NCBI GenBank assembly: GCA_050248955.1 | Contig: JBFWRK010000001.1 | Span: 124,001-188,000, forward strand | Direction: 5' to 3' | DNA: 64,000 nt | Source: JBFWRK01 sp050248955 | GTDB taxonomy: Bacteria > Actinomycetota > Acidimicrobiia > Acidimicrobiales > Ilumatobacteraceae | Part shown: in pieces, positions 7,983 to 16,229 of the stretch | Layout: each line of letters opens with the position of its first letter | Position numbering within the stretch: the first letter of the stretch is position 1 | Translations under genes and position numbers: made by a program | Notes under the pieces: model-generated | Databases searched by the model: none | Told to the model about the DNA's origin: nothing | Seen by the model: the letters and a program-made list of their open reading frames with translations, nothing else

Positions 7983-10900
7983 TCATGCGAGGGGGACGAG
8001 CAGGAGCTCGCGATGCTCGCCGGCGAAGCCGTGCTCGAGCGCGGTCGCGGCGGCCGTGGCGACCAACGTCTCCACGTCGTCGAGCCGCCGTCCCGCCGCT
8101 GACAACGCCGATGCCAGATGTCGGCGTGCCGACGTCGCCTCGAACGGCGCCCCGATCGCATCGGCCTGAGCCACCGCCTCGTCGAGCAGCTCGATCGCCA
8201 GATCGATCTGTCCGGCGACGAGCGCGAGCTGGCCGAGCGTCCTGGACACCAGGCCGTAGCAGGCCGCGCCCGTCGACGTGATCCCGAGCAGGCCCCGGAA
8301 CGGCGACAGCTCGGCGAGGAGGCGCTCGCAGACGTCGGCGCGATCGACCCCGGCCGCGAGATCGGCCAGCGACTGCATCGTCGTGAGCCAGAGGTAGTCC
8401 ATCGGCGGCTGCGAGAAGGAGTCGAGAACCGCCGTCGCTGCGGCGCGGTCACCATTGACCAACAGGGCCAGCCCGTACGCCGCCGTCCAGTTGGGCGCGA
8501 GCTCCGACTCGTCGATCAACGTGCGAATCGTCTCGGCCAACGTCCCCAGTCGACCTGTCTGGAGAGCCACCACACCCGTCTGCACCGCCCAGGTCCCGGC
8601 GGTGTCGGCGTGGCGCTGGGTGTAGCGGGCGGCGAGATCGTCGATCGCCGGCTGGAGATCGGGCGCGCCGGTCAGGATGTCGAGCGACAGCCGCAGCCGC
8701 TCGGCGAGGAAGCGGAAGTAGAAGTTCCTCGATGCCTCGATCGAGCCGTCGAGCCGCTGGAGTCGCTCTCTCGCGACCGCGATGTCGCCACGCTCGGCAG
8801 CGCAGAACGCGGCGAAGAAGCCACCGAGGAACTCCAGGTCGACGTCGCCGGACGCCCGCGCCATGCGACCGACCTGCTTGGCGATCTCGGTCCGGCGGAC
8901 GTGCGTGGTCGGGTCCCACAGGGCGATGAACTCGGCGCACAGTGCGCTGCCGAGCAGCTCCGGATCGCCGATGTCCCGAGCGAGTTGCTGCGCCTGGCCG
9001 AGCAGCGCGAGGCGGCGATCGCGATCGTGATCGAACGTGAGATGGGCCGCGAGCGTCGACATGATCCGCACCTTGCGCGGGTCGGCGTCGTCGAGCGCGT
9101 CGAGCGCGTCCTCGCACAGCTCGACCAGCCCGGCCTCGGTCCGACCGGCGACGATGAAGAAGCCCCCCGGGAAGATGCTGGCGAGCGCCGCATCCGCCAT
9201 CAGATCGGGGTCGCGCAACTTCCGCGCCAGGCGGCCGGCCTGCTCCACGGCCGGGAGGAAGTCGGCCTGGCCGAGCGCGCGGCGGGTCAACCCGAGGCCG
9301 AGGTAGGCGCGAGCCTCGAGACCCGGATCGGTGCCGGGCGTGCGTCGGACGAAGTCGAGCACCTGCTGGTAGCGCTCGGCAGCCGACTCGTACGCGAGCG
9401 CGCTGAGATCGCGTCGTGCCGCGAACTCCAGATGGGTGAACGCCCTCGACTCCTCCCCCGCGAGGAGCCAGTGGTGGGACAACTCGTCGTGATGTCCGGT
9501 GCCGAGGGCTTCGATCGCTTCGGCGACCCGTCGATGGGCGAACGCACGCCGCGTCGCGCTCATCCGTTCGAGGAGCGTCGTTCGTACGATCGCGTGCGAG
9601 AACGAGTACCGACCGGCGCCGATCTCGTTGACGAGTGCGACCCGCGCGAACTGCTCGATCTGCACGAGCACGTGTTCGATCGGCGAACCCACCACCTTCG
9701 CGACCTGGTCGAGGTCGAACGTCAACCCGATCACCGCGGCGGTCGACAGGAGCTCCTCGGCATCGGTCGAGAGGCGTCCGAGTCGCTGGCCGACCACGTC
9801 ACGTACCGAATCGGGGATCGGTAGCCGGTCGCTCCCGCGGCCGTCGCTGACAAGGCGCTCGAGCTGGCCGGCCGTGGCCAGGTGATCCAACAGCTCGCAG
9901 ACGAAGAACGCGTTCCCCGCGCTCTCGTCGCGCACCCGCCGGGCGAACGTGCCGACGTTGTCATCGGGCGCCGATGGCACCAGCGTGGCGATCATCTCGG
10001 CCACGTCGCGCTCGTTCAGCGCCGGGAGCTCGATCTTCGACGCCGTGCTCGTCGCGTGGATCTCGGCGAGCAGATCGCGCAGCTGCGGATTGGCCGCGAC
10101 CTCCTCGTCGCGGTACGTACCGAGGATCAGCAGACGCGCCTCGTCGAGGTGCTGCACGAGATGGCGCAGCAACAGCAGCGTGGGCGGTGTCGCCCACTGG
10201 AGGTCCTCCAACACCAGCACCATCGGCTGCAGGTCGGACAGGCGTCCGAGGAGCGCAGCGACGGCTTCGAACAGTTCGAAGCGCGCTGCCGGGCCTTGGT
10301 CGTCGGGGCGACTCACCCGACTCCCCGGGAACAACGGCCCGAGTGCTCCCGCGCGCGTCGAGATCGCGATCGCCAGCTGTTCGTCGGTCAAACGGGTCTC
10401 GCGCAACGCCATCGCGAACGGCTGATACGGCACCGCGAGCTCGCTGTCACAGATGCCGGCGAGGACGATCGCGCCATCACCGTGCGCGTGCTCGGCCGCC
10501 TGGGCGATCAGCCGCGTCTTGCCCATTCCTGGCTGACCCGTGATCAACAAGGTGCCGGCAGAGCCCGAGCAGGCGGCGTTCCACCGTCTCACGAGCTGCT
10601 CCATCGCCGCCGAGCGGCCGACCAGCGGGAAGCGCCGGTCGAGCGCGAGTGCCCTGGGCATCGGCAGGACGGTCGCGTCGGCCGCGATGTCGAGCACACG
10701 AACGATGGACACCGGCTTCTCGAGGCCCTTCAGCGTGCGGGATCCGACGTCCTCGAACGCGGCATCGGTTCGCCGGTACCCCAGGCGCTCGACGAGATCG
10801 GTCGCCAGGATCTCGCCCGGTGCTGCCAGTGCCTCGAGCCGGGCAGCTTCGATCACGGCCACACCGTGGTCGTCACCATCCTCGTTCGTGACCTCGCCGA

Positions 10901-11213
10901 CGCTGACCCCGACGCGGATCTGGAACGGCGCGACAGCGTCCTTGCGGCGGCCGTACGAGCGCACGGCACGCTGCATCGCGATCGCCGCCGCGATCGCCGT
11001 CGACGACGTCGGGAACGCCGCCTTCACCCCGTCGCCGGTCCAGCGGAGCAGGACGCCGTGATTGGCCTCGATCGCTCTGCCGATCATCTCGTCGTGCGCG
11101 CGTCGGAGCGCATCGGCTCGATCATCGCCGAGTCGCACCCGAAGTTCGGTCGAGCCGACCACGTCGGTGAACAGGATCGCCCGAGTGGCCAGCTCCGACT
11201 CCGCGCGCTCCAC
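7983..11213 (-). CDS. Class III cyclase-domain / AAA ATPase / TPR signalling protein
   Basis: A 1076-residue protein. Residues 10-170 form an adenylate/guanylate cyclase homology domain with metal aspartates D17 (LFTDVVGST) and D61 (RWTGDGVKAAF). The base-specifying Lys position is R57, the second base position D114 is kept, and the transition-state Asn is I121 (AVIEAARL) with R125 kept. Residues about 200-500 are a STAND/AAA module with Walker A GQPGMGKTRL and Walker B LVLEDLQW. The remainder is TPR-like helical repeats. There is no LuxR DNA-binding domain. The altered K and N suggest weak, altered or absent cyclase activity. GTG start, TAGCGT 6 nt upstream. Confidence 0.9.
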   Translation of the reverse strand: MERAESELATRAILFTDVVGSTELRVRLGDDRADALRRAHDEMIGRAIEANHGVLLRWTGDGVKAAFPTSSTAIAAAIAMQRAVRSYGRRKDAVAPFQIRVGVSVGEVTNEDGDDHGVAVIEAARLEALAAPGEILATDLVERLGYRRTDAAFEDVGSRTLKGLEKPVSIVRVLDIAADATVLPMPRALALDRRFPLVGRSAAMEQLVRRWNAACSGSAGTLLITGQPGMGKTRLIAQAAEHAHGDGAIVLAGICDSELAVPYQPFAMALRETRLTDEQLAIAISTRAGALGPLFPGSRVSRPDDQGPAARFELFEAVAALLGRLSDLQPMVLVLEDLQWATPPTLLLLRHLVQHLDEARLLILGTYRDEEVAANPQLRDLLAEIHATSTASKIELPALNERDVAEMIATLVPSAPDDNVGTFARRVRDESAGNAFFVCELLDHLATAGQLERLVSDGRGSDRLPIPDSVRDVVGQRLGRLSTDAEELLSTAAVIGLTFDLDQVAKVVGSPIEHVLVQIEQFARVALVNEIGAGRYSFSHAIVRTTLLERMSATRRAFAHRRVAEAIEALGTGHHDELSHHWLLAGEESRAFTHLEFAARRDLSALAYESAAERYQQVLDFVRRTPGTDPGLEARAYLGLGLTRRALGQADFLPAVEQAGRLARKLRDPDLMADAALASIFPGGFFIVAGRTEAGLVELCEDALDALDDADPRKVRIMSTLAAHLTFDHDRDRRLALLGQAQQLARDIGDPELLGSALCAEFIALWDPTTHVRRTEIAKQVGRMARASGDVDLEFLGGFFAAFCAAERGDIAVARERLQRLDGSIEASRNFYFRFLAERLRLSLDILTGAPDLQPAIDDLAARYTQRHADTAGTWAVQTGVVALQTGRLGTLAETIRTLIDESELAPNWTAAYGLALLVNGDRAAATAVLDSFSQPPMDYLWLTTMQSLADLAAGVDRADVCERLLAELSPFRGLLGITSTGAACYGLVSRTLGQLALVAGQIDLAIELLDEAVAQADAIGAPFEATSARRHLASALSAAGRRLDDVETLVATAAATALEHGFAGEHRELLLVPLA

Positions 11214-11219
11214 GTACGG

Positions 11220-11225
11220 ACGCTA
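11220..11225 (-). promoter_or_regulatory. -10 hexamer TAGCGT, cyclase gene
   Basis: Ends 6 nt before the GTG at 11213, within the 80-base divergent gap shared with the cNMP-binding protein gene. Confidence 0.5.
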
Positions 11226-11293
11226 CCAAGCGGCCACCTCGGCGCTCACCGTGTCGAGTTAAGCCTCGGAAAGGGAAGTGGCATGATCGTCGG

Positions 11294-11776
11294 ATGCTCG
11301 ATGACGTCCTCGCCCTCACCGAGGGACTACCCGTGCGCACGCTCGCGCCGGGCGAAGCCCTCTTCGTCGAGGGCGACACGTCATCGACCGTCGTGGTGCT
11401 CGTCGACGGCGAGCTCGTGATCGAGGTCGAAGGCGTCGTCGTGAACCGCCACACAGCGCCGGGCTCGTTCGTCGGCGAGACCGGCGCCCTCCTTCGCCGG
11501 CTCCGCAATGCGACCGTGACCGCGGTGGTGCCGACCGTCGTGCGCGAGATCGGCGATCCGCACGAGTTCTTCGCGATCCACCCGCAGCTCGGCCTCGAGG
11601 TCGCCCGCCAACTCGCCGGGCGGCTCGACCGGCTCACGGCGTACATCGTCGACGTGCAGCGTCAGTTCGCTGGACGCGATGACCATCTCGGTGTGTTCGG
11701 CGAGCTGCTGAGCCGTGTCGCCACTCGCCCGGCGATCGACATCGAGCCCGGATCGGATCGCTCTCCCGACTACTGA
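11294..11776 (+). CDS. Stand-alone cyclic nucleotide-binding domain protein
   Basis: A 160-residue protein that is essentially one CRP-type cNMP-binding fold: LAPGEALFVEGDTSSTVVVLVDGELVI (beta-roll start, about residues 17-43), GSFVGETGALL (phosphate-binding cassette region, about residue 58) and RRLRNATVTAVVPT. The cassette's usual RTAT is replaced by RNAT. A helical tail follows (QLAGRLDRLTAYIVDVQRQF), but no DNA-binding domain. It is divergent from the cyclase-ATPase gene, which suggests it reads out the same signal. No TANNNT is well placed; a purine-rich stretch upstream may serve as ribosome site. Confidence 0.85.
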   Translation: MLDDVLALTEGLPVRTLAPGEALFVEGDTSSTVVVLVDGELVIEVEGVVVNRHTAPGSFVGETGALLRRLRNATVTAVVPTVVREIGDPHEFFAIHPQLGLEVARQLAGRLDRLTAYIVDVQRQFAGRDDHLGVFGELLSRVATRPAIDIEPGSDRSPDY

Positions 11777-11838
11777 TGTGGAACGGCTTGCCGCCGTCCA
11801 GTCCCGGCGGGCGCTCGGCCCGGCGAGCTCTGGGCCGG

Positions 11839-12603
11839 CTACGTCCGCAGACGAGCAGTCTCCGCGCTGGCAGGGTCGGCCAGGTCGACCTCGCCGGCGC
11901 CGGCCATCGACCACCAGTCCGCCCGATCGCCGGCGAGGTCGAGCTCGATGAACGTCGGGCGGTCGCCGCGCTGATAGCCGGCGTTGAAGAGCCAGGTCGT
12001 CCCGCGATGCTCTGCCCACGCGCCCGCAGACGTGAACGGCGCCTGGTGGACGTGACCGCACAGCACGATGTCGGGTCCGTACGTGTCGAGCAACCGGGGC
12101 AGCTCCGGGTCGCCGTAGTGGCGCGACCCGGTCCACGACAACGGGCCCTCGGGCGGCCCGTGGAACGCCCACAGCCACCGGCTCGGGCGGTCCGTGGCGG
12201 CAGCGGCGAGCTCCGCTTCGAGCGCGGCGAGCGACACGGGCCCCTCCCACCACGCGCACGCAGTCAGCCGCCAGCCATCGAGGTCGAACGAGTCGCCGTC
12301 GACGTGCACACCGTGGGCGCGCGCCTCGGCGAGCCAGCGCGTGGCCTTCTCACCCGACTCGGTTCGGTGATCGAGATCGTGGTTGCCGGAGCAGACGAGC
12401 GTCGGCACGCGCGCGGCGAGACGCTCGAGGTAGCTCGACACGACGGTGATCTGCGTGTCGAGTGGCACCGCCGACGCGACGTCGAGCAGGTCGCCCGCGA
12501 GCACCGCGACGTCGAGGTCGCTCGACGGATCAGAGGCGTGTGACAGCACCCAGTCGAGCTTGCGCAGGTCGTAGTGGAGGTCGGACACCAGCAAGACCCG
12601 CAC
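11839..12603 (-). CDS. Metallophosphoesterase, possible class III cNMP phosphodiesterase
   Basis: A 254-residue calcineurin-like phosphoesterase: VSDLHYD (DxH), VAVLAGDLLD (GD), SGNHDLDH (GNHD), AFHGPP and LCGHVHQAPF (GHxH), in the canonical order. It lacks a signal peptide. CpdA/Rv0805-type cyclic-nucleotide phosphodiesterases have this motif set, and the neighbours are cNMP-binding proteins, so cAMP hydrolysis is a reasonable but unproven guess; other phosphoesters are equally possible on sequence alone. GTG at 12601-12603 is chosen because the first strand of the fold (RVLLVSDLH) starts right there. Confidence 0.85.
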   Translation of the reverse strand: MRVLLVSDLHYDLRKLDWVLSHASDPSSDLDVAVLAGDLLDVASAVPLDTQITVVSSYLERLAARVPTLVCSGNHDLDHRTESGEKATRWLAEARAHGVHVDGDSFDLDGWRLTACAWWEGPVSLAALEAELAAAATDRPSRWLWAFHGPPEGPLSWTGSRHYGDPELPRLLDTYGPDIVLCGHVHQAPFTSAGAWAEHRGTTWLFNAGYQRGDRPTFIELDLAGDRADWWSMAGAGEVDLADPASAETARLRT

Positions 12604-12650
12604 GTGGGGGAGTCTCGCATCTCCCGCGCGTGGGCGGACCCGCCCTCGGG

Positions 12651-14348
12651 TCAGGTCTCCGTCTCGCCGTCGGTCGCGCCGAGCAGGGCGTCGTTCGGGA
12701 CCACGTCCGACTCCAGCGCGAGTGCGTGGACCACGCCCCATGCCGCCTGCCGTGACGAATCCGTGCCCGTCACGGCGACCAGGAACGCCACGCGATCGAT
12801 GGCCAGCAGGCTGCCACGGCTGGATGCCGTCACGGTGGCCGTCCTCGCCACGTCGGACAGGAGCGCGACCTCGCCGAAGAAGCTGAAGCGCTCGGCGGTG
12901 CGGATGTGGACGCCGCTCATGTTCACCTCGAACGTTCCGTCGATCACCGCGTAGAACACCTCACCGGGATCACCTTGGGTGATGACCACTGTCTCCGGTT
13001 CCACGGTGACGCTGGACGCTGATCTCGCCACTGCCTCGAGTGAGATCGGTGGCAGCGGCGCGAACATCGGGAGACGTCGCAGCAAGCTCATCTCGACGAC
13101 CGGCACGTCGGCGCCTTCGTCGGCCTGCCGCAGCCCGCGGCCCGTGACCACGAGCAGCACGGCGAAGAAGGCCCCGAGCCCCACGAGCACCGATCCGGCA
13201 TCGCCGAACTCCAGGGCCACCAGTGCGAACACGGATCCGGCAATGAGCCCGGAGGCCGAGCACAGCTCGCGAACGGCGAACACCGAACCGAGCGCCTCGG
13301 GTCCCGCGGATCGTTGCAGCAGCATGCGGCTCGGTCCGTCGAGCATGGACCGGCTCACGCCGACGATCGGCAGCACGATGAGGGCGATCGACACCGACAG
13401 CGTCAGGCCGAAGGCCGTGAACGAGATCCCCAGGACTGCGAGAGCCACCAGGAGGACCGGAGCCAGACGGGAGCGCCGGAGCACGAACGTGGCGCCGAAG
13501 ACGCTGGCGACGGCGCCCAACCCGAACGCGGTGCCGAGCACGCCTGGTCCGGCGTCCCCCATGCCGAGCTCCATCCGGGCGAGCACCACGAGGACGATGT
13601 CGAGCGCGCCGATCATCACGTACTGCCCCCACACGACGGCGAGCACGCTCGTGAGCCCGGGCCGGCTGCGCATCGACCGCCAGGCGATCGACAGCCGGCG
13701 CCGGCCCCGCTTGCCGAACGCGTCGTCGTCCGCTCCTCTCGCAGGAGGATCGACGGCCGTGTCGACCAACGTCAGCCCGACGCCGACGAGCGCGGCGGCC
13801 GCGCACCCCGTGAGCACCGCCGCCGGGCCGCCAACTGCGAGGAGCACAGCCGCCAGCAGCGGACCTCCGAGCACGCTGAAGCTCTCCGCGTACCAGATCC
13901 AGAGGTTGCCGACGACGAGCTCCTCGGACGAGCGCACGTGGGCCGGCATGAGCACGGCGCCCGAGGGACGCAACGTCGTGACCGCGCCGAGCGCCAGCAT
14001 CGCAGCCGCGACCGCGACGACGACCGGCAGATCAGCGAACACTGCGGCTGCGGCCGCGCCGTAGCCGGCGGCCTGGACGACCAGGCCGGCCAGCCGCACT
14101 CGCTGAGGCCGGCGTCCATCGACGCGGTGGCCGGCAAACGGCGCGACGATCAATGCCGCGACCAACATCGCGATCGATGCCAGGGCGGTCGCACGGGTGC
14201 CGTGCCGATCGAACACGTGGACGAGCACGCCGATCACCGCCGCCCACTCCGCGATCACCGCCGCGAAGTGGCCGATCACCAGTCGGACGACGGCCGAGTT
14301 CTTCAGCGCGACGCGCTGACCCAGCGGACTCCGCCGATCCTGGTTCAC
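12651..14348 (-). CDS. MFS transporter fused to C-terminal cNMP-binding domain
   Basis: A 565-residue fusion. Residues 1-430 are a 12-helix major facilitator (AVIGVLVHVFDRHGTRATAL, then FAGHRVDGRRPQ in loop 2-3). The last 130 residues are a CRP-like cNMP-binding fold with ITQGDPGEVFYAVIDGTFEV and a good phosphate cassette FFGEVALLSDVARTATV. The transported compound is not evident. The design suggests export or import gated by cyclic nucleotide. GTG at 14346-14348 is chosen 10 bases after the PEBP stop; a longer frame would overlap that gene. Confidence 0.85.
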   Translation of the reverse strand: MNQDRRSPLGQRVALKNSAVVRLVIGHFAAVIAEWAAVIGVLVHVFDRHGTRATALASIAMLVAALIVAPFAGHRVDGRRPQRVRLAGLVVQAAGYGAAAAAVFADLPVVVAVAAAMLALGAVTTLRPSGAVLMPAHVRSSEELVVGNLWIWYAESFSVLGGPLLAAVLLAVGGPAAVLTGCAAAALVGVGLTLVDTAVDPPARGADDDAFGKRGRRRLSIAWRSMRSRPGLTSVLAVVWGQYVMIGALDIVLVVLARMELGMGDAGPGVLGTAFGLGAVASVFGATFVLRRSRLAPVLLVALAVLGISFTAFGLTLSVSIALIVLPIVGVSRSMLDGPSRMLLQRSAGPEALGSVFAVRELCSASGLIAGSVFALVALEFGDAGSVLVGLGAFFAVLLVVTGRGLRQADEGADVPVVEMSLLRRLPMFAPLPPISLEAVARSASSVTVEPETVVITQGDPGEVFYAVIDGTFEVNMSGVHIRTAERFSFFGEVALLSDVARTATVTASSRGSLLAIDRVAFLVAVTGTDSSRQAAWGVVHALALESDVVPNDALLGATDGETET

Positions 14349-14358
14349 CCGGTCAGGA

Positions 14359-14991
14359 TCACGGGTAGCGACCCGCCAGCGACCTGGTGGAGATGGCGGC
14401 GGATTCGATGGCCGTGACGAGGTCGGCTGCCGGGCCGCCGTTGCCGAGCTCGAGCTGCTGACCCACGGCGTAGATGTCGACGACGTACGTGTGCGTCTCG
14501 GGCGGGCAGGGGCCGCCGTAGCCCACGTCACCGAAGTCGTTGACCGCCTGGATCGCGGTCTCCGGCACGGCACTTTCCGGGATCCCCCCGGTCGCCGGGT
14601 CGAGTCCGGCGACGACCCAGTGGACGAAGCTCGACGCGTCGGGATCGGTCATCACCAGGGCGATCTCGATCGTCCCCTCCGGCACGTTCGACCAACTGAC
14701 GGCGGGCGAGACGTTCTCGCCGGCGCACGTGTAGCGGGCGTCGATGACGTCGTCGTCCTGCCACGGCAGGACGAGTGCGAGCTCGGCGGTGGGAGAGGTC
14801 GTCACCGCGCCCGAGCCGACCTCCTGGGCGAGCGCCGGATCGGTGCTCGTGGGCACGGCCGTCGAGGTGGTCAAGATCGACCTCGTCTGGTCCGGCCCGG
14901 CCGGTGGGAGCTGTCGCCCGTCGTCGCTCGCGCACGCCCCGAGGGCGAGGAGGACGGCCAGCACTGCGGTCACGTGACGACGGGGAGGCAT
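14359..14991 (-). CDS. YbhB/YbcL-type PEBP lipoprotein
   Basis: A 210-residue secreted protein. A lipoprotein signal ends LALGAC (Cys about residue 19), followed by a Thr/Ser-rich linker and then a phosphatidylethanolamine-binding-protein fold: DDDVIDARYTCAGENVSPAVSW, MTDPDASSFVHWVV (DPDxP-like and HW motif), GYGGPCPPETHTY. Bacterial members bind small anionic ligands; function is otherwise unknown. It leads an apparent operon with the MFS-cNMP fusion (10-base gap). Confidence 0.92.
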   Translation of the reverse strand: MPPRRHVTAVLAVLLALGACASDDGRQLPPAGPDQTRSILTTSTAVPTSTDPALAQEVGSGAVTTSPTAELALVLPWQDDDVIDARYTCAGENVSPAVSWSNVPEGTIEIALVMTDPDASSFVHWVVAGLDPATGGIPESAVPETAIQAVNDFGDVGYGGPCPPETHTYVVDIYAVGQQLELGNGGPAADLVTAIESAAISTRSLAGRYP

Positions 14992-15048
14992 CGGCTCCAG
15001 AGACTACGGCGGACGTCCCGTGAGCGGGGCGCATCCCGACACCACCGG

Positions 15049-15054
15049 TAGCGT
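15049..15054 (+). promoter_or_regulatory. -10 hexamer TAGCGT, mca
   Basis: Ends 8 nt before the mca ATG at 15063; no ribosome site in between other than a G-rich run. Confidence 0.45.
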
Positions 15055-15062
15055 GGGACGGG

Positions 15063-15974
15063 ATGACCGAGGCATCCCTCTGCCTGTTGACCGTGCACGC
15101 CCACCCCGACGACGAAGCGTCGAAGGGTGCATCCACCTTGGCCCGCTACAAGGCCGAGGGCGTGCGCACGGTGCTCGTCTGCTGCACCGGTGGTGAGGAG
15201 GGCGACCTGCAGAACCCGGCGCTGCGGGAACCGGGCCAGCCGTTCCACGCGCTCACGCCGGAGGAGGAGAAGGCTCGGCTCGCCGAGCTGCGCCCGGCCG
15301 AGCTCGCCCGTTCCGCCGAGATCATCGGCTTCGACGAGGTCGTGATGCTCGGCTACCGCGACTCCGGGATGGCGGACTCGCCGGCGAACCATCACCCCGA
15401 GTCGTTCCACGCCGCGGATCTCGACGAAGCGGTCGGCCGGCTGGTGCGCGTGATCCGCGAGCAGCGGCCGCACGTGATCCTGACGTACAGCGACGACCAG
15501 CGCGGCTACCCGCATCCCGACCATCTGCGGGTGCACGACATCTCCGTGCTCGCCTACCACCGCGCCGGCGATGCGGCCGCGTATCCGGAGCACGGTGAGC
15601 CATGGCAGCCGAAGAAGCTCTACTACACGGTGTGGGCGAAGGCCCGTCTCGTTGCCGTCCACGAGGCGATGATCGAACTGCACGGCTCGTCCCCGTTCGA
15701 CCAGGAGTGGCTGGACCGTCCCGGCCAGGACCACCGCATCACCACCAAGATCGACGTCGGAGCGTTCCTCTGGGCGCGGTCGGAGTCGTTGCGAGCCCAC
15801 GCGACACAGGTCGACCCCTCCGAGAAGTGGTGGTTCGGGCTCTCCGACGAGGACCTCGCCCGTGTCTACCCGTGGGAGGAATGGGTCCTCGCCCACTCCC
15901 ACGTCGGCGCGCCAGGACACGGCGAGTACGAGATCGACCTCTTCGCAGGGATCCGCTCGGAGGTCTCGGCGTGA
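15063..15974 (+). CDS. mca: Mycothiol S-conjugate amidase
   Basis: A 303-residue zinc amidase of the MshB/Mca (LmbE-like) family: VHAHPDDEASKGA (zinc ligands HPDDE, residues about 12-18), CCTGGEEGDLQNP, and TYSDDQRGYPHPDHLRVHD with the third zinc histidine. The length and the GEEGDLQNPAL segment favour Mca over MshB. It cleaves mycothiol conjugates of toxins or drugs to mercapturates for export, in the cytosol. Its presence implies the host makes mycothiol. The stop overlaps a small SCP2-like gene (GTGA). Confidence 0.92.
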   Translation: MTEASLCLLTVHAHPDDEASKGASTLARYKAEGVRTVLVCCTGGEEGDLQNPALREPGQPFHALTPEEEKARLAELRPAELARSAEIIGFDEVVMLGYRDSGMADSPANHHPESFHAADLDEAVGRLVRVIREQRPHVILTYSDDQRGYPHPDHLRVHDISVLAYHRAGDAAAYPEHGEPWQPKKLYYTVWAKARLVAVHEAMIELHGSSPFDQEWLDRPGQDHRITTKIDVGAFLWARSESLRAHATQVDPSEKWWFGLSDEDLARVYPWEEWVLAHSHVGAPGHGEYEIDLFAGIRSEVSA

Positions 15975-16201
15975 ACGAGCAGGCACAGTACCGGGTGGTG
16001 GTCGGGAAGAAGGACGAGCGCGTCGAAGGCCCCGACGACGCCGACGTCGTCGTCACCGTGCCCCTCGCCGACGCCGAGCGCGATCCGACGGTCGCGTTCA
16101 TGCAGGGTCGGTTGAAGGCGAGCGGCGACACGGGCTTGCTCTTCCGCCTGTTGCGCTCCGGCGAGGTCGCAGCCGCGCTGAAGCGGCTCGCCGCGAGCTG
16201 A
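15971..16201 (+). CDS. Short SCP2-like protein coupled to mca
   Basis: A 76-residue protein starting GTG inside the mca stop. Its second half (DPTVAFMQGRLKASGDTGLLFRLL) matches the end of sterol-carrier-protein-2 domains, where a GRLKVxGD segment lines the lipid cavity, but the first half of a normal SCP2 fold (about 100 residues) is missing. Translational coupling to mca suggests a related role. Functional assignment is not possible beyond that. Confidence 0.65.
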   Translation: MNEQAQYRVVVGKKDERVEGPDDADVVVTVPLADAERDPTVAFMQGRLKASGDTGLLFRLLRSGEVAAALKRLAAS

Positions 16202-16229
16202 TCCGGGTGGTCGTTCGTGCCGGCGCGAG

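Noticed and set aside
6626..8281. Plus-strand frame of about 550 codons over the rhomboid, DUF971 and CPBP-like genes
   Set aside because: Antisense shadow; the minus-strand genes show family motifs and good starts.
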